Assembly: GCF_011075055.1 (NCBI RefSeq)
Contig: NW_025401099.1
Span: forward strand, 1 to 64,000
DNA: 64,000 bases
From: Mangifera indica
Taxonomy: Eukaryota > Streptophyta > Magnoliopsida > Sapindales > Anacardiaceae
Reading direction: 5' to 3'
Shown piece by piece: positions 9,057-24,000 of the stretch. The stretch's first letter is position 1. Each line of letters begins with the position of its first letter. A program made the position numbers and the translations under genes. The notes below the pieces were generated by a model that did no database searches, was not told the DNA's origin, and saw only the letters and a list, made by a program, of their open reading frames with translations.

Positions 9057-12000
9057 ATGGAGGAGAAAGTGAAGTGCTTGGCATTGGTAGGAGCTGGCGC
9101 TCTATTGGGCTCCGTTTCAACTGTTATTCTCTATAAACTTCTTTCAAGGTAAAACTAATGGCTTTACATTTTCATTTCTAAATTAATTATCATTTTGTTT
9201 ATATATCTCTTTTATAATTATAATAGACAGTAAATTTGTGATATTTGATTGCAGATATATGGCAGACACAAGCTCTGAAAATGGTATTCAATTGAATGTT
9301 AATTTCTTTCTAAAGTTTTAAAATTTTGATATTCTTCTTGTTTAACTGTACAAAGACAAGTGGATTACTGTTTGATTTCTTCCGTCAATTGTTACTTTGG
9401 GTATTGCTGCGCAGATTTCTTTTTCGAAAAAAATGTTCCTTGGATTGAAAAATGGGGAAAAATTAAGAGTGTGCTTGATCGGATAATCCAAAAACAGGAC
9501 TTTGAGAACAATAACAATGATAATACTTTTGGTCTAGAGCAACAGAAGGAGAGTTCTGTTTTCATTTGTTTTTAGAATCGTTTATTTTGAAGCCACTGAA
9601 AACATCTAACACCAGCATTATTATTGATTTTTTTTTTTTTTGTAAAATATGTTTGTGGATTTCAAGAAGCTTTTTTTGGGTAGGTACCTGATGGCATCCC
9701 AAATTCTTAATCTGTATATTTTTATTTTTCTAATGATAACTATTAATAGGTAAAGAACTTGTATCTACTACAGCAATTGGTTCTTGTGCGATGAAGGGTG
9801 AGATGCCAGGTTTAGATATCCTGAAAGATGAAATAGTTTCTGAACAACTGACCAGGTACCATTCTTTTTCTTTTCTTAATTTAATTTTCTCTAACTTTTT
9901 CTTACTGTCAAACTTATTAAAAATAACACTGAAGATGAATTTATCTTAAGCAAAAGAGTGCAATCAAAACAGCTTGATTAGTTACTTGTGACATGCCAGT
10001 TTTAGCCTCTATAGCTGGGTTTTGATGCCAACTTTGGCTTGCCATGAAAATCAAATAGTTATTGGATAAGTTATTAGTTAGTTTTATTTATTGCTTAATT
10101 ACCTTACTATTCTTGATGGGAAAATTGGAAGGATATAATTATGAGAGAAGCAGTAATAGGGATGAAATTTGGTGATAGTGGAGATAGGGAAAATTCAAAA
10201 GTATTTCAAAGAAACATGGAATCTTGTGGAGATAGCTAGTATTTATAATGCAGTTCGTATTTCAAGTCTTAAAGAAAACAAATTAGACGTTTAATATAGG
10301 CCACGGACCTTATTGAAACAAACCTTAGAAGTAAAATATCATAAAAGTTCAAATTGGCTCTAATGAAGAAAACCCTAAATAAACTAAGCAATATACTTGA
10401 TGAATTCTATACCATGCGTATTGTTTCTTATATCAATTCTTATACTGATATTAAAAGAATTTGATATGCCATCATTGAATGTTTAGGAGTTTAGTTTTCA
10501 ATTCTTGTGTGTTATACATCAAAATGTTTGTGTGAACCTAGTTTCACATTTCTTCACTACTAAAGATATTAACATGTGAATATAATCTTTTAAAATTTTT
10601 GTTAGAGATCTTAGAAATTTATGGTTTTATCACCATGTAGTTCATGCTTTCGTTAAGTTCTACTTTCTGGTAAATTTCTGTGTTGCATGAATTGAGCTTG
10701 AGTCATCCCTTGTTGACATTGGTGTAATTTCAATTTAAAGCTAGTATTTTTAGCATGATTGTAAGTTATTATTTGTTTCAATATTAGGAATATTCAATTC
10801 TTTGGCATTGAGTTGCAGCAGAAAGTGACTGCATCATATGTTGTTGTCATTGGTCTTGGAGGGGTTGGGAGTCATGCAGCTTCTATGCTTTTGAGATCAG
10901 GGGTTGGCAGGCTCCTCTTGGTGGATTTCGATCAAGTATTTTCTCTATAAGTGTTTTTTTTTTTTTAATCTCTGGTTAATTGAGCTACTAATTTTCTAGT
11001 ATCCTCCAAGTAGTTGATAGCTGAACTTAGTATCAGTTTTGACTACAATACTATCTTGGACTCTCATCTCATTTATAGAGGTCACTCATCCAATGTTCCC
11101 TTTTGCTGATAATATATATACATGTGTGAAGAGAAAAAACATTCTTTTATGTATTGAACTGAATATTGTTTTACTGTATATACCAAAGGTTTGGAGATTA
11201 TATTCTGATATCTTGGGAGAGAAAATAATACAGGAGATCAAAAAATGTACAAAAAGGTAAGAAGAAAAACAAAATAAAAATCTCCTAAAAATTAGGAATC
11301 AAACATAAATGAGATATAATTAGGAATATTATCCCTACGAATCTCCAACAATTTTCAACACTTCCCTCAAGCTAGTGAGTGGATATCTTCTATTTCCAAC
11401 TTGTTAATCCTTGAAATTGTGGGAAGTCCCTTAGTTAGGACATTTGCTAATTGATCATATGATGACACATATAGAGTGCTAATCATCCCACTCTCAAGCT
11501 TCTTTTTATGAAATGTCTATCAATCTTTATGTGCTTAGTTCGATCATGTTGAACTAGATTGTGTTTAATGTTGATGGCTGACTTATTATCACAATAGAAC
11601 TTCATAGGGCCACTTCTTTTAATTCACAAATCTTCTAGAATTATTTTTAGCCATAACAACTCACAAATCGCATAAGTTATAGCCTTGAATTCAGCTTCAG
11701 TGCTTAATCTAGCAGCCATAGAGTACTTCTTGCTCCTCCAATTCACAAGATTACCTCATAGAAACATGCAATAACCTATAGTAGACTTTCTGTTTACATG
11801 TGATTTTGCATAGTTTGAATCTGTGTAAATATCTACTGTTAACCTGCCACCTTTTTTGGATAATAAGCCTCTCCTAGGTGTAGTTTTGAGACACTGAAGT
11901 ATATTCTGAACCGCTTGCAGATGTTCTTCCCTAGGATCATGCATAAACTGATTGCATAGGCTATATTTAGCCTTTTGTGTGATAGGCAAATTAGTTTTCC

Positions 12001-15000
12001 AACAAGCTGTTGGTAGCTCCCTGTTATCAACAACATTACCTAATTTTTCATTGCCTAATCTGTGGTTTTGTTCAATAGGGACATTTGCTGATTTGCTACT
12101 GAGCTTTTTAGTCTCCTTTAGTAAATCTAAAACATATTTTCTTTGAGAAATAAAGATTTCTTGTTTGGTACAAGCAACCTCAATCCCAAGAAAATATTTC
12201 AATTTTCCCAATTTCTTAATCTCAAATTCACAGGCTAAGCAATCTCTAAGACTCATTTTTTCAATTTCATCATTTCTAGTAATGATTATATCATCAACAT
12301 AAACAATTGGGATAATTACATTACCTCCCTTGGTATGTTTAATAAACAATGCTTGGCTCCCTTGACTTTGCTTATATCCTATTTTCTACATAACTTTTGT
12401 GAATCTTGAACTGTTTTTGGTATGTTAACAGAATCTAAAGTGGTAACAAAGGTTTTATGTTAAGGGGACAATGAATTTAGTGACACAAAATTAGATATGA
12501 GAGGTTGGATGCATTTTCTCGTTCATTTTCTAACTCAATGTGAAGATCAAGGTTAGATTGCTTGTTAATAAATGAGGGAGAAGGTGTTGTTTTAGTACCT
12601 AGACTTCGTTTAGAGTCATTAACATGCCTTTTTGGGATTGGGTTCTACATGCCTTAAATAAACTTTCAATTCTTTGGATGGTTGATTTAGTTGTGGTTGC
12701 TGCTGTACCTGAGAAATATTTTGAGATTCCAGTTTTGATTGGGGTGGTTTTAATGGCTCGGATTTTGAGATTTCTTTGTTATTAGTTGTGTAAAATGTGG
12801 GCTGTTGCATCGGAAGTTCAAGTGTGAGTGTTGGTAGTGTGAGTATGGGCTGTGGTACTGAAATTTTGAGAAAAATCAATTTTGAATCTTTCAACTCATC
12901 CAAGCTCTCATCTTCCTTGGAGGACTTTCATTGAAGATGAGAGAATTGAATTGATTAGTATGGATTAGCTTTAAAAAAAGTGACATCCATAGTGACAAAG
13001 ATTTTACGGCTGGGTAAATGGTAACATTAGTACACAAACTGATGACTATAATAACCAATGAAGACAAACTTTAGTGCTCGAGGATCTAACCTAGTGCGAT
13101 GTTGTTTATGGACATGAACATATGAAGTACAACCAAATATTTTTGGGGATAAATAATTTAGATTGACATTTTCTAGAGAAAACTGAGACAACATACCTCC
13201 AACATTCTTCAAAAATATCTATATCCTATATATATTTACGAAAAACTTAACTTTTTAGGTTTGGATTCTCAACTTAGGGTATCCATAAACCGTTTATGTT
13301 ATGGTGTTCGGTTGGTGGCTTCTTGTCGAATACTTCTTGTCATAGTCAATTAAATTTGATGATGAATGATGCATAGATATTCTTGTCCTATTTATTATTA
13401 AGAATAGAGTTTGATTTGGGTTGCAACTTGAGAATCTGATGTCTGAATAGGGCCACATGTCTTCTTTCTTGTCTAATGCTTCAAATACTTGCAATGCATG
13501 ACCTTCAAATTAAAGATATGTGCTCTTCTAATTTTCAGGTTTTATGAGACTGTTAATCCTTTTAGATTTCTTCAGTGTTCTGGGCTGTTTAAGAGCTCAA
13601 AGATTTGTCCTTACATGTAATTGTTGAAATTTGGTCATTAAGTGCCTAGTAGGAACGCTGGTGTCAAAATTGGAGTCAGAATGAGATTTGGTTTCATTTG
13701 TAATACAGACTGCAATTTTGATGCAATGCTGTAGGGTTGTAAGGCTCCAAAATTTAATTAAAGCTTTTGGTTAAACTAGAGAGCGCCTTCAATAAAAATT
13801 GGTGCCATTTTTGGACATGTTCATACTAGAGGAGATGTTATTTTTGACTTTATATTACTTTCAATGAAAAGAGTAATTGGAAGCAGCTCAAAAAAGGTAA
13901 AGAGCTTGATTTCCTCATCCACCATGTGATCGTGAATAAAAAATTTCATGATCCTTCATTTCTTTATTTTTCTGGGGATTACATGTCTCATACGGCTTAC
14001 TTTCTATCTGAATTAAAAAAATACTGTGCTATTATATACTAATAATATTATTTTATAATTTAGGTACTTTTTTGTGATAATAAAATAGAATTGAAATATG
14101 GTCGGATTTGTTTGGATAGTTCTTGTAAAATTAAACAAGTTATTTCATGATTGCTTTCTGTTTTTGTTGTATGAAAACAACAACATAAATTTAAACCTTT
14201 TGTGATGCCAATTTTGACTATGTTGATATATGGAATAACAAATAAAATATTTTGACGATGGGTAGTGTTTTAAATTTATGAGATTCATATGTTAGATATA
14301 TAAAGAAAAAGAAGAAAAAAATCAAAGTTTAACATGCTTAAGATGGTGTACAGAGTAACTGTATTGTAGTAAAATTATACTTTTATCTCATGTTTAATAC
14401 TAGAAGAAGAAAATAGGTGATTTTTGATTCCTAAATATGTTCATTGCATTTATTTAGGATATTCATAGATAGCAATATTTAATAGCAGATTCTAATTTAA
14501 GAAGAAAATGTACATATCTGGTCTCTTATTTTTCGAGCTTATGATTATGTACCATTAATATTTGGTTCATATAATTATTTTCCTTTTATGGTTTCAGTAC
14601 AAATGACTTTTTATTTGATATCTTAGGAGCAGATAGGCAGAATAAATTAAGAAAAACTTTGCTCTCACCTGCACTCCTGTGCTTAGTAAAAAATTACAAG
14701 TATTTGTTCATACACATGTTTTACTCTTTCTGGTCTTAGTACAAATGACTTTTCTGTTTGACATATTAAAAATGTTTTATTTGAGTAGAAGTAGGAAATA
14801 ATAAAATTAGGAGAAAATAGGCTCAAGAAATTAGAAGAAGAGCTTTGCTTTCGCCAGCCCTTCTACTTTAAATTTATAGGCACATGTCTAATGGATGCAC
14901 TGATATTAATTTAATATATGAATTCCTTATAGACCATTCAGCACCGACCAACACATAATAAAAAAGAAAGGACTTCTAACAGTTTCCTTCAGCTTTTTGG

Positions 15001-18000
15001 GATTTTAATCCTTAATCACCTAGTAATAATATTTTGAAGGTATTGGTAGTAGAAGTGCCGATTTTAATTTCCTTTCTATTTTTTGTTTTTTTTGCCACAT
15101 GGCAAGAATAGGACTAAGACACCGCAAAAGATGGATAATTTTAAAGGACTTTTTCTTTTTGAATTTTTATTTGCAAAAGTTAACAACATTAGATTTTATT
15201 TAATTATTTGCATTTGATATGTACAATTTTTTCTCATGTGAGAAGGTATCACTTTCATCATTAAATCGACATGCTGTTGCAACCCGAGCCGATGTTGGTA
15301 CTCCAAAAGCTCAGTGCCTCAAAAGGCATTTCTCATTGATCTTCCCAGAATGCTGCATAGAGGCAAAAGTGCTGCTCTATGATGCAAAATCCGAAGAAGA
15401 AATTCTTTCAGGCCACCCTGATTTTGTTCTGGACTGCATTGATAACATTGATACAAAGGTACCTTTTCCTGCTTACGAGTATGGTTTTCTTGAAAACTAA
15501 CTTTGATTATCAGTGAAATTATATCTTTAATTTGGGAAAAGACAGTACTAGTATTTTTCATGTACAAATTACATTTGAAGATTTGTGATATAGGGTGAAA
15601 GAAAATCCTTCAATATGCCTTTTAGCATCTTATACATGATTAAATAAGGTCTCATGATCATCTAAAGTTACCATACTTCATGAGTAATGTCTTCTTAGGA
15701 TTTAGATACTATCTTTTGGCATTTCATGTGTTGAGTTTTTAAATTATGGTTATTAAACATGATATTTGGGCTTATTCAATTTAGAAGTCTTTTGTTGGAA
15801 CCTAGAAAAACCTCCCAGTTTGTTAATTAGATTACATCTTAGTGTTTGTGTTTCTATTTTTGTGGCAAGCTTGTCAAATAAATTTAGCCAACATTGAACA
15901 TTATGTAAGGTATAAGCTTAATCTTCTGGAATTATAGTTTTTCAACAAGGCTAAAATAAAGGTATTGATAAGCCAAAAGTATTTCATAACGGTCACTGCT
16001 TACTCCTATTATATATTGTTATCTAAGATTATGACATTGGATAGATGCTTAAATTATAAAATACTCGATTTTCATATACCATAGGTAGCACTTCTTGCTG
16101 CTTGTGTACGTAGGGGTTTGAAGGTTCTATCTGCAACAGGAGCTGGTGCTAGAGCTGACCCTACAAGAATTCGTGTGGCTGATTTAAAAGAGTCAACAAA
16201 TGATCCACTGTCTCGATCTGTAATGCTCTGGCTTTTTTATTTATTGTCTCTTTAACTGTGTGGCTCATTTTTAAAAAGTGGATGCTGATTCTTATGCATT
16301 GGCTTTAGAGTGTAAGTATTTTGTGTTTCATATGGGAAAAAATCAATAACTCTCCTTCAGTTTTAGAAAGTGTTGGGACAGTGAGTAATTTAAATCAAGT
16401 GACTCCCCAAATGTTTAAGTTATTGTATCATGTAAGTATGCAACAGTAGTTATGACTAATTGTGTTAGTTTTAAGGTCCTCATGTTACTGCACTTTTTTC
16501 AGGTAAGGCATCGTTTGAAGAAAGATTATGGCATTGAAGGTGGTATTCCCGTTGTTTTTTCCTTGGAGAAACCTAAGGTAAAGCTGCTCCCATTTAAGGG
16601 GCCAAGTGGAGCAGAGGAAAATCCTTTAGATTATCAAGTAAGGATTTTGAACTATAAGTTTGAATTAGTTTTTACTTTTTGCTATAATAATATTGATCAT
16701 TTAACCTTCAGATAATGAAGTTGATATATCTTACATATCAAGGATGAATCATCGAAATCTTCTTTTTGCCTTGCATTAAATTCAAGTTATCTTCATTTTG
16801 ATTTGCAAAACAAGGTTTTAACATCAAATCTCTTTGTGATTTGACATTCAACTTATTATGTTATCAGATGGTACCTGGGTTCAGGGTTCGCATCATACCT
16901 GTTCTAGGTAGCATCCCTGCAATTTTTGGACAGGTCATGGCCTCCTATGTTGTGACACAGCTATCTGGATTGAACGTTCAAACGGAGCCCATAGTAACCT
17001 TAGATAGTGATCATTACCAGGTGCTTCACCAACGCCTTATTGAGCATGAAGAATCCCTCTATGGCACAAATGAGGAAGTCCAGGTTTGAAAATTTTTTAG
17101 TTAATAAATGGTTGCTGAAAGATGTACTTTTGATAGATTTTATGTTAATTGTTTGAGTCAAATATTTTGAGTTTTCTTCAAGAGTTTTTTAACCAAATAC
17201 TATGAAGTTGATTCAGGTTTTGTTCATGTATGCTTTGCATGTACTTGGTTTACCGGGCATTTGGTGGATTTTGATAATCTTCTTCACAAATTTGTATGTA
17301 TTATTCTATGTTTGAAAGGCAACACTGTTCTTAAGATGAACATTAAAATTGAAAGCTCCAGAATTGAGGAAAGTTGAAGAACTTTTTTTCATATGAACCT
17401 GAAAGTCTTTGCTACCATGTGCTAAGTTAAGAAATTTGTAATTAGAAGATTTAAGAATTTTATTTCACTTCCTTTTTCAGTGATGATATTTGAACTGTTT
17501 CTTATTTCTAATATATATATATGTGTGTGTGTGTGTGTGTTGAGATACAATTTTTCTTCTTATTTAGGAAACCATAGATTATTACTATTTTGTTAGAGAT
17601 TTATTTCCAATTTTATTATTCAGTTTATTTTCATTTACTTTGTTTTCTACTTTTCGATAAGAAGGTCAATAAAATCTATTCCTAGTTTCCACAAATAGTT
17701 TCTAGTTTCAAATTATATATATCTATTATCACTTGTATATAAACCAAAATTATTTCTGTAGAATTAAAAGATTAATTTACCGTTTAATTTGTTTGTTGGT
17801 GTCATTGCCCTAAGTTCATTGTTTTTGGACTGGATTTTTTTTTTATTTTAATCTTCAACCTAAACACCTCTCCTAATATCACTTTTAATATTGCAAAACT
17901 ATTATGGACATAGACTTGACAAGCAACATGTTGGAAACGATGAAGACAACTATGTTCTTTAAAGGAGATGTCCCAATCTAGAGTTGCGAGTTGTAGAACA

Positions 18001-21000
18001 TCCAGATAACGTATAAGCTAAATGAAAAGAACTATTTGAAGTGGTCTCAATTGGTTTGCACATTCTTGAAGGAAAGAGGTAAAGTGGGTCATATACTTGG
18101 AATTGAGCTTGAAAAAGGGATCCAAAATTTCTTACTTGGGATGAAGAAGACTATATAGTGATGTCTGGGCTATGGAATTTGATGGTGCTATAGACAAGTG
18201 ACTTGAGTTTTGTTAGAGAGAGTTGAGAAGTTGTCAAGGTTATGTATTCAAAAGTTCCTGATGTTGCCCAAATTATGAGATCATGATTGAAGTGACAATT
18301 ACCAAGTAGGGGACTTGTTTGATCATTGCTTACTCCAATCTCTTGCGGACTTTATGGCATGACATGGATTGTTATAATGAATCCGAATGAATTGTAGTGA
18401 TGATGCATCCCTCCTCAAAAGGTATGTTGAAAGGGAGAGAATATATGATTTTTTTGCTAGTATGAATTCTAAATTTGATGCAATTTGAGTACAAATTCTT
18501 GGGAAAGAGGAGTTGCCCTCCTTAATTGAAGCCATTACCATTCTTCGTTCTGAAGAAGGAAAGAAAGGAGTAATGCTCGAGTCACCTACTGTGAAAGGAT
18601 CAACCTAGGTATCTTTGGTATCAAATGCAAAGAATTTTGGTTCTGATCAATATTTTGACAAATATAAGAAGTAATTTGACCCATTGAAGCCAAACAATAA
18701 GTACTTTTTATGGTGCAGTTATTGTAAAAGCTCATCACATGGTAGATAAGTGTTGGAAACTTCATTTTAAACCTCTTAGGAATGGACAATCAAAGAGGCG
18801 GGGGCAAATATATGTGACAAATATTGATCAAACGACTGAAGAGAGTTCTCATGCACTTACAGGAATAGTTAAGTTATATAGAGTAGAGATTGAAAAATTG
18901 AGAAGTTTTTTAGAGTCATTAGAGAAACCAACATGAATAGGTAGTTGCATTTTGGCATTCACAGGGATGTTTTACTCTTCTCATGCATTTAATGCTTCGC
19001 ATATAACCCACCCAAAAGTATGGATAGTTGACTCAAGAGCCACAAACTCTATGACTTGTTTTTCCCACAAATTTGTTTCATATACACCATGCCTAAGAAA
19101 TAGGAAAATAGCTATTGATGATGGTTCAATGACCATTGTTGTTGGTCAAGGAGATGTTCATATAGATAATTATCTCTCTAAAAATAATACTTCATTTGCC
19201 TAGACTGTTTACTAATTATGTGTCAATACAAAAGCTTACCAAGGTTCTAATTAAATTGTTATTTTTATTCCATCCATTCCATCCTTGAAGAAACCAGTAG
19301 GCAAGTTAATCCAACGATTGCTTCGCCCTTATCATCTAATGTCGAGTCATTCAAATCTAATAAAGACAAAATTTGTTTTCACACCTTCATCTTGATCATT
19401 CCTCCTTTGGTATTCTCAAAATGATGTTTGTTTATTGTTCAAAGGATTAGTTATTAACGAGTTTCATTGTGATGTTTGTGAATTTGTAAAACATATGCTA
19501 GTTTAATCCCCAATTAGTAATAAAAAATCTCTATGTCCTTTTACAATTGTTCATAATGACATTTAAAGGCTTGATGGTTTGTTCCTTTTATTAACAATTG
19601 TACCCGTGTGACATAGTTTTTACTTTTGAAGCATAAATCTGAACTAACCTTAATTTTTTAAGTCTTTCACAATATGATCCAAACATGATTCAATATTGCA
19701 ATTAAAAATTTTCGTTCAGATTTTACAAAAGATTACTTTATTCAGCCTTTAGCTCTTTATTTTCAAGAAAAAAGTATAATTTATGAGTCATCATGTCTCA
19801 ATACACTTAAACAAAATAAGGTTGTTGAAAAGGAAAATGAATATCTTCTAGCTTATAAGAGCACTTTTATTTCAGAATAATGTTCCAAAACAATTTTCGT
19901 GGAACATAGTTTTGACAGCTACTTATTTTATAAATTGATTACTCTTGAAAAGTCTTGATTCCAAAAGTCTTGTACTCTCCTTACAAAATTTTTTCCCAGT
20001 TCTAGGTTATGTGTCTTTTGTACATATTTGCTCTCAAACTAGGGGCAAACTTGACTCATTGGCCCTTAGATGCATCTTTATTGCTTACTTTTTCATTATA
20101 AAAGAATATGAGTGTTATCACCCTCAAACAGAAAAATTTTATATTTTTATTGATGTCACGTTTGTTGAAAGGAGCATTTTTTTTGCTAGTCTTTCTCTTC
20201 AGGAGGCATATTACTCTTGGAAGAGAAAGAGAATTTATGTTGTCCAAATTTCCAAAGTCTTTGATTCTAGTTTATATTCTCAAGTTTTTTCTTTTGAAGT
20301 ATAAATCTGAAGTAACCTCAGTTTTATAAGTCTTTTAAAATATAATCCAAACATAATTCAATGTTGCAATTAAAAAATTTTGTTCAAACAATGCAAAAGA
20401 TTACTTCAATCAATCTTTAGCTCTTTATTTTCAAGAAAAAAGTATAATTCATGACTCATTATGTCTCAATACACCCTAACAAAATAAAGTTGTTGAAAAG
20501 AAAAACGAAATTCTTCTAGCTTAAAAAAGCATTTCTTTTTCAAAATTAATATTCCAAAACAATATTGGGGGAAAGCAGTTTGGCAACTACTCATTTTATA
20601 AACTGATCACCTTAAAAAAGTCTTGATTCCCAATGTCTTGTGCTCTCCTCACAAAATTTTTTCCCACCTTTAGGTTGTGTGTCTTTGTTAGGTACTTGGA
20701 GGTGAGCCTCAACTACGGTTCGTCGCTGTTGTTCCACAGATGTCAAGCAGTGGTTGCTTGCTGGATTTAGTAGCTCCTATTTGGAGATAAATTTGTAATG
20801 GTTATAGTAATTATAAAGTGTATATTTGGCTCAACAATGTGATAATAAAGGATTGTTGTATTTGAAATGTAGTAATATTAATGAAACATTTCCATCAGCT
20901 TTAGTCTCTACAATCAACGTAATATTCATAAAAAGAAACACTAATACAGTGACTTTCAATTGGAATTTACTAACAAGTAAGCAACTAATGATAGAACCCT

Positions 21001-24000
21001 CAAACACTCAATACTCAGCTTTCCAGCATTCGAAAGGCTGGGACTCTCCTGATTTCCTTAATACATCAAAAATCTTCTCTCCCTTTTTCTGTTCCCAGCA
21101 CCTTCTTTTCTTTCCACTCAACATTACAACTTTTCCAATTAAGTGGTGCCACATAAGCATGGGATAATTTTGTGGTCCCTTCTTTAGGCAATTGGTACTA
21201 ACATGTTAGTTGTTTGTCTGTTGTATATGTTGCATGCTCATAAGCTGAATGAGTGCCATTTGTCTTCTCTTCAGAGTGCCCATCTATGTTGTGCGTTTCT
21301 ACAGCTTGGTGGTCTAAATTGTATCTTACTCTTCCTTTCCTCCTCTTTATTTATACTTGGGCCCTAACATTACGCCTCCTATCCAAAGGCACCTTGTCCT
21401 CAAGGTGCAAATAAGGAAAGAGTTGAATCATATCTTTGTATAACTCCCACAAATTGTCGTAATCGGCCAACCCATGCCATTTGATCAATAGCTCCAAATC
21501 ACCTTGTGGAGAATACCTGAAACCCAAAACTACTTCAGGTTGCATTTCTAATTCTCCTTCTTCATTTAAACAACTGGGAAGAGGGTGGCTATGCACAGTT
21601 GGTCCTATGCATTTTTTCAACTGCGATATGTGGAAAACAGGATGAATTCTCACTGATTCTGGAAGGTTTAATTGATAAGCTACTGCTCTTATCCTTTCGT
21701 CAACTTTATATGGCCCATTAAAACGAGGACTCAACTTCTCATTCGGTTTCAAAGCCAAAGAACGAAATCTATAAGGTTGTAACTTCAGATATACTTGCTG
21801 ACCCACTTTTAGCTCAACTTCCCTTCTGTTTCTGTTAGCCAAATGTTTCGTTCTCTCTTGGGCCCATGTGAGGTTTTCCTTAACCTTATCCAAGATTTTA
21901 TTTCTCTTTTTTATTATCACATCCACCTTGGCTACCGGTGGAGCTTCTTCCACCAATCTTAAAAGGGGTGGAGGTTCTTACCCGTACACGGCGTTGAAAG
22001 GATACATGCCCGTTGATCCATGGAAGGTTGTATTGTACCAGTATTCGGCCCAAGATAGCCAGTTAGGCTAGCTCTGTTGCTTCTCAAAACAGAAGCATCT
22101 TAGGTAAGTTTCAAGGCTTCGATTTACTACCTCGGTCTGCCCATTAGTCTGCAAGTGATAGGCTGAACTAAACTTCATTTTTGTGCCTGTTGCTTTAAAT
22201 AATTCGGACCAAAAGTGGCTCATGAAAATTCTATCGCGATCTGATACAATTGTGCGAGGGAAATCATGGAGTTTAACTACTTCTTTGGTGAACACAACTA
22301 TGATATCCTTCGCTGTGTAAGGATGCTAGATGGTGATGAAATGTGCATATTTGGTTAAACGATCCACCACAACCAGTAATGTATCAAATCCCCTCATTTT
22401 CGGTTACCTTGAAATGAAATCCATTGACAAATCCTCCCAAACCTTGGATGGAACAAGGAGAGGTTCCAGTAGTCCCGTTGGCGATGTTGCTTTGTTCTTG
22501 GCATGTTGACACACTTCACATCCAGTCACGAATTGCCTCACATCATTTTTCATGCCTTCCTAGAAAATTACAGATGAGATTCTCTTATAAGTGCAAAAGA
22601 AACCCCAAATGCCTGTCGAGAAGAGATGAATGAAAGTCTATCAAGAACTGTTAGATGAACCTGAAATTCTTGGGTAATACTATTTGACCTTTATGCAACA
22701 ACCCACCATTTTTTAGAGAAATTCTGTATGAGAATTTGGGTTTTTTAGAAGGTTTTATATAATTTGTCGTAGCCTGTCATCCTTCATAGCCTCTGCCTGT
22801 ATGTCGTCTGTACTAATTGGATTGCCCATAGAAATAGATTGTAACTCCATGCCTCTGGATCTCCGAGATAAGGCATCTGCAGCTTTATTTTCCAAACCTG
22901 GTTTATACATTATTTCAAAGTTGAAACCTAACATTTTCACTAACCATTTCTATTGCTTAGACCTTATAATTTTCAACTTTGTTAGGAATTTTAAACTTCG
23001 TTGATCCGTTCTCACTTTGAAATGTTGACCTAAGAGGTAATGATGCCATTTCTGCAGTGCCATAACAATGGCCATGAGCTCTTTCTCGTACACAGACTTT
23101 CTTTGATTTTGTAGCGATAATGCCTTGCTCAAATAAGCTACCGGCCTCTTTTCTTGCATGAGCACCGCCCTTAGTGATGATCTGGAGGCGTCAATCTCTA
23201 CAACGAACTCTTTAGAGAAATTAGGCATTGCTAAAACTGGAATTGTCACCATTTCTCTTTTTAGTGCCTCGAACGCCTTTTGTGCCTTTTCACTCCACTA
23301 AAATAATTTTTCTTCAATAGATTTGTCAATGGCTCGGCGATCTTCCCATATCCTTACACAATTTTTTTGCAATACCCCATCAGTTCTAGAAAACCTTCTG
23401 GTCTTGTATGTCCCTCGATGTTGGCCAGCTTTCCATATCTCGAATTTTGCTAGGGTCAGCTTCTACCCTATTTTTAGACACCATATGGCCTAGATACTCC
23501 ATTTTGTCGCGTCCAAATTGACAATTTTTTTAAGTTAATTACCAATTGAAAAAGCTCCAGAAGTTTAAGCACCTCTCTTAAATGCCTCGCATGATCATCA
23601 ATCCCTTTGTTGTAGACAAGGATGTCGTCAAAAAATACAAGTACGAATCTTCTCAAAAATGGGCGAAAAATATCATTCATCAAACTCTGAAATGTGGCTA
23701 AAAGCATTTGATAATTTGAACGACATTGCAAAAAATTCATAATGGTCGTGGTGACTCCGAAAGACTGTCTTTTCGATGTCGTCTTCTCTCACCCTAATTT
23801 GATGGTAGTCGGATCGTAAATCAAGTTTACTAAAAATTGTTGCACCTACTAACTCATCAAGCAGTTCATCAATTGTAGAAATGAGAAATTTGTCTGGGAC
23901 AGTGACATGATTGAAGGCCTCGTAATCAACGCAGAACCTCTACCCTCCATATTTTTGCGAACCAACAGTACCGGACTTGAATACGGACTAACACTAGATT

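Larger units (their letters stand above)
11100..13500 (-). mobile_element. Ty1/copia remnant in intron 4, minus strand
   Basis: Minus-strand order is integrase C-terminal part (13212-13027), linker, RT C-terminal half with RNase H (12349-11640), a purine-rich tract after CACTAGCTTGAGG near 11372, then an LTR-like stretch starting TGTTGAAAAT at 11360 and running to about 11100. No 5' LTR, gag or protease was found, so the element is 5'-truncated (left edge near 13500 is approximate). It is antisense to the host gene. The same element sits at 58732-61132 in copy B. Confidence 0.75.
1..16368. repeat. Segmental duplication, copy A
   Basis: This stretch recurs at 47624-64000 in the same orientation. 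The offset grows only from 47624 to 47632 across 16.4 kb, so just a few 1-2 base indels separate the copies (near 687, 1658, 1932, 2812, within the GT array at 8320-8398, and in T-runs near 9635 and 9670). Every long reading frame I compared translates identically in both. From about 9750 to 16368 I found no indel. It includes the pararetrovirus, the GT minisatellite, the dehydratase promoter and exons 1-6, and the intron-4 copia remnant. Neither outer edge is visible, because the match runs to both window ends. Confidence 0.97.

Noticed and set aside
9360..9575. 71-codon frame in intron 2
   Set aside because: Lies between exons 2 and 3, does not fit the phase of the gene and matches no part of the enzyme family; ordinary intron sequence.
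11039..11260. 73-codon plus-strand frame in intron 4
   Set aside because: Overlaps the antisense copia LTR end and has no recognisable domain.
15219..15567. 93-codon plus-strand frame and 82-codon minus-strand frame over exon 5
   Set aside because: The first is exon 5 with intron run-on at both ends; the second is its antisense shadow.
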